Assembly: GCF_902459465.1 (NCBI RefSeq)
Contig: NC_047081.1
Location: 868,001-932,000 of the forward strand
Direction of reading: 5' to 3'
Length of the DNA: 64,000 nucleotides
DNA from: Asterias rubens
Taxonomy: Eukaryota > Echinodermata > Asteroidea > Forcipulatida > Asteriidae
The position numbers were made by a program, and so were the translations under genes. Positions 57,180 to 64,000 of the stretch are shown here, one piece after another. Numbering within the stretch: position 1 is the stretch's first letter; each line of letters begins with the position of its first letter. The notes beneath the pieces were generated by a model that did no database searches, had not been told where the DNA came from, and saw nothing but the letters and a program-made list of their open reading frames with translations.

Positions 57180-60100
57180 TTAAAGACTAAGAGCCAAGGT
57201 GAAGAAGCCCTCGATGATTGCTGGGAGGAACTCCACCAGGTGTCTGTGACCGTCATAGTTTGACGACCTCCAGACAAAGATGGCCTCTCTGTCATTCCAA
57301 AGGTAAGTGTTTAAGTAGGACTTGAAACTTGGTGGAAGTGTAAGATGAGGTTTGCGGTATGCACCATGTGTAAATCTCTTTTGAGTAGTGGTGGTTATGA
57401 AAAGAACTGGTGGTTGACAACTCAACGTTTCGATCAATATGCTCTGATTGTTTTCAGGAGGATGCTTTCAAGACTCTGTTGCTGGATGCTGCTTAAGTAC
57501 TGCCTTGGAGATTAACTAAGAGTTTTGGAAAACAGTTACCATAAGTAGGCACCATGACTTTGTAGCTCAGTTGAATTCAATTTAACTCCTTGCATGTTGT
57601 GTGGTCATGAACTTGTATACAGTACATCGGCACATAATCCATTTTAAGATCCACTCCTCTTCAGGGTTAAAATCATGATGGCAGTGCAAACATGGGAAGG
57701 GCAAGTACATGTTTTCCATATGTATTAAGAAGGAAATACATAATGTATTCACTCTAGGATCTTTCCACATAAACAACTTCACAGTGTTTTTATATAAGAA
57801 ATTTTATCCACTTCCTCTTTGGCTCTGTTTACTCAGAACACAATGTCATAAAAGTGACTTACATACGTACCCCATGTAACTCATGAATCCTGGATAGCAA
57901 CACAGAAGAAAATGCAATACAACGGTCCATAGAAGGCCAAGTACAATACAAATGTTCATATTACAAATACATCATACAGCCAGCTCAAACTGTGACTTTT
58001 ATAAGCACTTTCAGTTTCTGTGTTCTTTTTGTCTTGGTTTGAATGCTTTTGACCAGTGTTTATGACGCATTCCCTGTGCGCATCAACTTGCTGGTTAATA
58101 CATGACCAGAGGAAGGAAATAACATCTACGTGCATGAAGTATTACTGAGTGTTTATTTAGGAATATTACACCAGTTGGAATATCATTTGACTGGATTATC
58201 CAAGGTAAAATTGACCTTGACTTTGATGTGACTGGAAACGACTGAAAGTCAATGCTGAACACTGGCAAAAACCCATGGCCTCGAAATAAACCCACGGCAT
58301 CCACAGCAGTTGCCATGGTGCCATGTGCTTTTGCTAAGGCGCCCTCTGCAAAACTCGAATACAATTTAAATGTTTAAGAACGAAATTCAAGGGATGCATG
58401 CAAACATAAATTCTACAGTGATGTTATAACCCTAGCCTCTGGGCTTGGTGAGTTGTGTAGGATCCTCTCTGTTGTATTTGATGCGCAAAAACTAATTGAT
58501 ATAAGTTTTATAGTGTGCCTACAATGTGGTAGTTATTGTTCTTCTTGTAATTCTTACTTTAAATTGATTTGAATATCTAACCTACATGTACAAATATGTA
58601 AGCTAAGTTATTAGTCAGCTAAACAGAAATTATGTACAGTAACACTACGAGGGAACTTGCCAATTTAAATCTTCAGTCACTTACCTATTAAAATATAAGC
58701 AATAAACTCTTCTAGCGCTTACAAGCTATTCACAGTTAGTCTAGTTAGTGTTGTTGTTCTTCTTCTTTCTTATTCAACTATGCTTAAAATACACTCACTT
58801 AACGACCCACAGTCAACTTAACAGAAATGTACAGGTGAACATTAAAGTCCTTAGCTATTACCTTTTGCATAAGCCATCAGGGCTCAACTTCATAAAGCAT
58901 GTAAGCATAAAAACTTGCAAAGCAAAGAAAAGTATGGCTTTAAAACTGCCAAAATTAGACTAAGATTACACTATTGTATGGAGCCCCACTCAATTCTTTC
59001 TCAGCAAAGAAATTTGTCAAACAGTTTTTCTGCTTTTAAAACAGCTACATGAATTTGGGCCCAGCCCATTATGTCTAGTTATTGTTCTTCTTCTTTTCCT
59101 TAAATTTAAATAGTAATAATAGCCTACCTCCTGTGTAAAACCAGTTCACAGTCAGCTAATCAGACAACAGAAAGCACTGCGAATCAGCTAGTCCAGAAAC
59201 ATGGCCTTTTGTCATCCTCAATTTACCTTCATGTACACAACAAAAACCAAGACAATAATGAGTCCATCAATGGTAAAAAGGTGTTTTGTCCAAATTTCCT
59301 GAAAATACTTGGTGTCCAAATTGTTCACTTACAACATATTACAAGAAAATTGCAGATAAAACAGGGTGTCCGAAAGACAACAGACAACCCACTTGCTAAC
59401 ACAATGCCACCAAAATCATCCAGCTTTGAAATGTTTGGTGAATTGGAACGTTACCAATAATGCATTTCACAATGTATGCCACTACGACAAAAGGAAATGA
59501 ATCAAGCTTTCAGGAAGTGCTTTTCTTTTTTAACAGGAAACCGATCTTCGTTTTTTCCCTTCTACCCTGGGTAAATATGGGGAATTCAGAAACAATTCCT
59601 TATGTTTACTTGCATACGTGCCAAATTGAATTAAAGCTTTACTGCCGTTACTTTTGAGCGAAAATTCCGAAGTAGAAGAAAAAAAACATCGTCATGTGAA
59701 GATGTAAAGAGAATAATTTGTGACCATTGTTTGATATTTTATTCTCGTAAGGGCAAGGCAACTTTTCCCTTAGTAGAGGGCACCAACAGAAAAATGAATC
59801 TTACTTGAACATTTAAAGGGGTACCAAGAGGGCAATGACCAGGGGCATGTAGGCAAAAATTACCTTGGTTGCCTCCATGAAGAATTGACTCAGCTTATTT
59901 ATGTGAAGATTCAACGATAGGATTAAACATAAACAAAAGTACAATTAAAACACTGACTGGCTTTTTAAAACAGTTGTCGTTGTCATTCATCTTGACTAGA
60001 CAATATTTTTTGTCTTCAAATTCTTTCTTGAAAACTTTCACTTTACTTTTGCTTTATTATTACAATATTATTTACACATTTTGAAATATAGTGATAAAAT

Positions 60101-62041
60101 AGTCTTAGAATTAGCGGTTGCAAACTGCTTACTAACCAAGAGGACCATGGTCAGGGTCCAGGGATGATAAATGCAAAAAGTAGTGTTATAATGGCCTGAC
60201 TCAGCCTGTCCCTAGCAGAGTCTTTCTTGTTATATTGAACTTCTGCATTCTGAAGTTTAAAAAAGGCCTTCTCCGAGAAAGACTCCACAGCAGAATGCTA
60301 CCGACTCAGTGCTAGGGTCAAATCGTCAGGCCATTAACAAATTTTTGTAATACAATAGTGCATAAAATAAGTATTTAGTTAAATTATTATGTAATTAATT
60401 TTAATTCCTAATTAACTTACTACTATAAGTAGGCTACTATAAGTTTTTGTAAAAATTGTGAAAAAGTGGTTGCAGAATACGGAAATCTTCCCGACACATT
60501 TGCTTAATTTGTTTTCGTTTTGGTTAGATTTTGACTTCCTTGTTTGTATTGTAACATTAAATTCCCATTCAGACCGCAGATTGTTACACAACCCCCCTGA
60601 CTGATGGGACCGGTCCTACTACTTGCCGTCAACTCGCCGACTTGCCGTCAACTCGCCGTCAAATCATTTTCGTGCCGTCAACTCATTAAATTTACTTGAA
60701 CAATTTATAAATGGGGCACGGAAGTGTTAAGTCTGGGCTAAACTACATATTTCTCATGGTTTTCGGTACAAATTCATTCACAAAAACGACTTTGTGTTGA
60801 TAAAAAAAGTACCAATCATTGACATCTTGGGCCAAGATTAATCCATATGAAAAAGCAAGATGGCGGCCGACGGTTTTGCTGCTTCGAGATAATTTTTTCA
60901 CAAGAAAAAAAACTCAATTTTTATTCCGAAATATGACCTAAAACTTACGCAAATTCTCTTTTAGCTGATACGTCACCGTTCTATGCTTCTTTTGTGGATT
61001 TTAAATGTATATTGGAGGAGTTGACGGCGAGTTGACGGCACAAGTAAGTTGACGGCGAGTTGACGGCAAGGTAGGACCCGATGGGACAACACACTGAAGT
61101 CCGGCCAGCAGTGCAGTGTGGGAGGGTCCTACTAAAAGCCGACAACTCGCCGACAGCGCCGACAACAAGTCCAGAGCGCCGACAACTCGCCGCCAACAAG
61201 TTTTAATTACCTTGAAAATTGCCAATATACCATAGATGTATTAGAACTATATGTGTTTTGTAATATAAACATAAATTTAATGGAAAAACTTCACAAAAAG
61301 TGTGAATAACCAGAAAAAAAACTGAACGTTCACGGAAAACGGTCGGACGCCATCTTGGCTTAAAATCGTGTTCGGACCAGTCCATTATGATGCGGGTGAG
61401 TCAGACTTAGCAATAGAGGGCGGGCGTCATGCACTGTGCATACTGCAGTGAAGGTCTTCACATGAAGCCCGCCCTCTGTTGTTGACAAGTGCTAAATCTA
61501 CCCGTATCATAATGGTCTGGTCCAAACACGGTTTTTAAGCCAAGATGGCGTCCGACCGCTTTTCGTGCAAGTGAAGTTTTATTCTGGTTAAAAATTCACA
61601 CTTTTTGTTAAGTTTTTCCATTAACTTTATGTTTATATTACAGAACACATATAGTTCTAATACATCTATGGTTTATTGGCCATTTTTGAGGTAATTAAAA
61701 CTTGTTGGCGGCGAGTTGTCGGCGCTCTGGACTTGTTGTCGGCGTTGTCGGCGAGTTGTCGGCTTTTAGTAGGACCGGTGTGGGACGCGGAGAGAGACCG
61801 ATGTAAAATTTATCAACATAAGTTACGACCATGAAATTTAACTTGTAAATAGCAGCAACACTCTCCCAAAACATATTTTTAATTCGCAAAACTCACCAGT
61901 TGTTTCTTTTGGACTTAGTTGTGCAATCGGAATAAAAGGCCAACATAAAAACACAAAATTCAGCAAAAACAACGACCCGTCAAAACTTCGCCAAACTCTT
62001 TCAGGAAGTAAACAGTCCGGAGTCCTACTTCCATATAGCAT
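57180..62041 (-). CDS. possible small unrecognised gene (three segments in phase)
   Basis: Segment 1 (61897-62041) starts MLYGSRTPDCLLPERVW, has a hydrophobic stretch LFLLNFVFLCWPFIPIA like a signal peptide or anchor, and ends in a donor gtgagt. Segment 2 is a 19-nt micro-exon (57871-57889) between a strong pyrimidine-rich acceptor (tgttgctatccag) and gtacgt. Segment 3 (57180-about 57288) begins after ggaatgacag, encodes EAIFVWRSSNYDGHRHLVEF and LPAIIEGFFTLALSL, and stops with TAA. All phases agree, and segment 3 is GC-rich at third positions. I recognise no family. Segment 3 could instead be a noncoding plus-strand exon (a gtaagt donor is at 57303) beside the RhoGAP-B promoter. Internal exons could be missed. 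Confidence 0.22.
57311..57480. repeat. family D element
   Basis: ttaagtaggacttgaaa, accatgtgtaaatctctttt, tgaaaagaactggtggttga, tcaacgtttcgatcaatatg, as at 8469-8690. Confidence 0.65.
57890..60189. other. spacer with repeats
   Basis: Family G copies at 58255-58360 and 59745-59882, a degraded family A copy at 58878-59065 (cttcataaagcatgtaagc ... gaatttgggccc) and a family F copy at 59300-59420. No supported gene other than the possible micro-exon described separately. Confidence 0.4.
60190..60335. mobile_element. MITE (family E), complete
   Basis: Inverted ends aatggcctgac and gtcaggccatt, with inner inverted words agagtctttct and agaaagactc. Single arms occur at 9950-10020 and 37916-37980. 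Confidence 0.8.
60603..60610. repeat. 8-bp target duplication, left (element 1)
   Basis: gatgggac, repeated exactly at 61080-61087 on the other side of the foldback element. Confidence 0.8.
60611..61079. mobile_element. foldback element 1 (TU-like)
   Basis: 469 bp between perfect 8-bp duplications. The outer arms are short direct repeats of gccgtcaactc on the left and gagttgacggc on the right. The terminal bases are cggtcctac and gtaggaccc. The inner part is not palindromic and contains aagatggcggccgac. No ORF. Architecture (repeat-built arms, non-repeat core) resembles the sea urchin TU foldback transposons. Confidence 0.85.
61116..61123. repeat. 8-bp target duplication, left (element 2)
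   Basis: gtgtggga, repeated exactly at 61778-61785. Confidence 0.85.
61124..61777. mobile_element. foldback element 2 (TU-like), long palindrome
   Basis: 654 bp. The two halves are inverted copies over almost their full length. The terminal bases are ggtcctactaaaagccgaca and its complement. The outer arms are repeats of gccgacaactcgcc / ggcgagttgtcggc. The inner arms are inverted (ccatagatgtattagaacta / tagttctaatacatctatgg), and the centre has gagggcgggc and gcccgccctc. Its inner arm shares aagatggcgtccgacc with element 1. Confidence 0.93.
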
Positions 62042-62545
62042 TCTTTACGCTATGAACGACTTGCAAGCACCAGACTAGTTACAAGGGACTTTTGCTCGCG
62101 GGATCTCGCGTGAACTCGTTAATTGATCGACATTAACCCTTTAGGTTATTTTATTTGATAAGGGGGTGGCAGACATTAAATAAACTACATTAAATTATGC
62201 AGAATTTAAACATTAATTTAAAAATTAGTAATTAAAATAAGTTTTTGGATTATCTTTTATTAATCTTTCAATATCAACATTTGTTTGTTTACGAAAACAA
62301 TAATGTTTAAATAAAAGTTGGCCAAAAGCAACCCCTGTTACACAAATGGTACAGTCCATGGCGGCTGACGCTTTGAATTGGAATTTGCAAAACACCTGTA
62401 CGGATTGTGACAAAAATGGCCGAATTTAAAAGGAATTCAAGATGTTTTTAGACAACTTTATCTCTCAAAGAGGAATATTTATCCTGCTCCAGTATGACAA
62501 GAAGTGATGTGCTCAATTTGATGACATAGAGTTTACGAAAAAGGT
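61990..62545. promoter_or_regulatory. candidate bidirectional promoter
   Basis: CpG-containing stretch (gctcgcgggatctcgcg, 62094-62110) between the minus-strand ATG at 62041 and a plus-strand donor-like aag|gtgagt at 62543. The plus-strand segment before that donor has no long frame and would be a 5' UTR exon of a gene to the right. Weak evidence. Confidence 0.25.
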
Positions 62546-63002
62546 GAGTTTCTTGTGTTTTTGTTTTCAAAACCAACTGTGGAATGTGAAGTAAACAGCA
62601 ATTTACACACAGTGAAAATACGGTGGTAGCACATCACACCAGCAGTGCTTCAGCAGTGCACGTAGATGTAGTGCGGTCATGACAGTTTTACATTTTAATT
62701 TGTAGAAATTGTTACACAGTATGTGTTTGGAATGGACTGACCATTGTCATTTATTTGATGCGATGTTATAGAATGAGTCTAATGTTGTTTTAAAAAGTTG
62801 TAATTGGTGATAACTCAACAAAAAATCAAACTGATGAAACGAGTTTTTTTTTTAAGTATTGTGAATTGTGAATGTAACTGTAAGTAAAGATTTGGGTTGG
62901 GAATGGAAAATACTTCACTTCGGGGGGAGGGGTCAGGAAGGAGAGCCGAGATCATGCCAGCCATGCCAGACAGTTGACCCAGTGCAGAAAACATTCTTTC
63001 TA

Positions 63003-63080
63003 GGGATAACTTTCCGTATGGCGCCACCACTTTTTCACTAATTTTTACCAAAAAAGGGATATCTCACTGAGGTAAATTGG
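63003..63080 (+). mobile_element. left half of the 15557 palindromic MITE
   Basis: ggataactttccgtatggcg, caccactttttcacta, agggatatctc. Its right half is absent in the window, interrupted by the next element. Confidence 0.75.
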
Positions 63081-63082
63081 AT

Positions 63083-64000
63083 GTCGGACACTTCGTACCC
63101 TGGACACTTCGTACCTTCGGGACACTTCGTACCGTACCCAAATTGGTCACTTCGTACCGTGGGCGGGGTACGAAGTGACCATCAGATAAGTCACTTCGTA
63201 CCGTCAGCCGAGTCACTTCGTACCTTCAGCCGAGTCACTTCGTACCTTCAGTAAAATTAAGTATATAACTGAATACCTCATGAATTGTTATTAATGTCTA
63301 AAATGTGAAAGTCCTTGTCAGTGTGAAGTTTAAAATATCATAATTTAATATTGTAACATTCGTGCGGATCAGCCATTCGTTCCAGTCAGCCATAGAGGGC
63401 GTCGCTCCGCTGGAAGTTTTTGAGGCCCGGTGTACATTACGTCATCCGATGTTTCCGGATATATAGGAAAAGATGGAATACCAGTTTTTAAGTGGTGGTA
63501 ATGGGTCATTAGCTGTAATGGGTCATTAGCCACTGGTTTGCAAAAACCTCAACTCATCGATCACGAAGCGCATCATAATCAGTTGACAAGTAATTAAATA
63601 AAACACCATTTGGGTTTGATTCATTTTTATTTCATAGCCTACTCATCACTATCGGTCAACATGTAAACAAATAAAACACCATTTGAGTTTAATTCTTTAA
63701 TTCACAGCTACATGTGGACACATGTAATATTATTATTAAGTAATTAATGCACAGGGGCCTCAATCGGTGCAATAAGTCTATTGGCAACACTAGCAATGTG
63801 ACCCTTCAGCAGTTGATGCAGAAATTCAGAAACTATGCAGAAATCCTGAAGGTACGAAGTGTCTCGTCTGAATGTACGAAGTGTCTCGTGAGAAGGTATG
63901 AAGTGTCTCACGGGAAGGTACGAAGTGTCTCAAGCGAAGGTACGAAGTGTCCAAGGTACGAAGTGTCGACACTTCGTACCTTCAAAAGGTACGAAGTGTC
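63083..64000. mobile_element. foldback element 3, cut by the window end
   Basis: The left arm (63083-63247) has repeated gtcacttcgtaccttcagccga-like units, at least seven copies of cacttcgtacc. The right arm (63849-64000) has the inverted units ggtacgaagtgtctc. Between them is about 600 bp of single-copy sequence without a good ORF. The same architecture as elements 1 and 2 but with a different subrepeat. The right end lies outside. Confidence 0.85.

Noticed and set aside
61001..61225. Minus-strand frames across foldback arms
   Set aside because: They are made of the arm subrepeats and change character at element borders; no transposase motifs.

Overview
This is a metazoan, intron-rich, AT-rich nuclear window. 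The protein-coding exons are deuterostome-like, and the noncoding DNA is crowded with short interspersed, tRNA-derived and foldback elements of the kind known from echinoderms. My best guess is an eleutherozoan echinoderm (sea star or sea cucumber). The species is not provable from the sequence alone.

Layout. (1) About 3.1-8.2 kb, plus strand: the 3' part of a PH-RhoGAP gene of the ARHGAP22/24/25 (FilGAP-like) family, here called RhoGAP-A. Five exons are present; the PH core lies left of the window. (2) 22.2-28.7 kb, minus strand: a complete c-Jun N-terminal kinase (JNK, MAPK8/9/10 class). Ten coding exons join in phase into 455 codons with every catalytic motif. Its 5' noncoding exon(s) lie upstream, with one candidate at about 42.4 kb. 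(3) 46.1-56.7 kb, minus strand: a complete second PH-RhoGAP of the same family (RhoGAP-B), six coding exons and 651 codons, with a TATA plus CRE promoter candidate near 57.1 kb. (4) 57-62.6 kb: no certain gene. Three short minus-strand segments join in phase and may be a small unrecognised gene, and a CpG-containing candidate promoter lies near 62 kb.

RhoGAP-A and JNK are convergent (3' to 3'). As I recall it, ARHGAP24/MAPK10 and ARHGAP22/MAPK8 are arranged the same way in human, so this looks like an old linkage, with an extra RhoGAP paralogue on the other side of JNK. The two RhoGAPs share a 133-nt exon, an 87-nt last exon and an arginine-finger codon split by an intron at the same place. 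Both protein classes act in Rho/Rac and stress signalling, so the linkage may be regulatory as well as historical.

The rest of the window is introns and spacer with many repeats. These include an AAGC-rich short element (about 17 copies), a 370-430 bp inverted-terminal-repeat family, three tRNA-derived SINE families and remnants of a non-LTR retrotransposon 3' end. There are several MITEs, a 75-bp tandem array, an 18-bp minisatellite, and a duplication in JNK that copied an exon end together with its splice donor. At 60.6-64.0 kb a cluster of three foldback elements has short tandem subrepeats as outer arms, two of them with perfect 8-bp target duplications.
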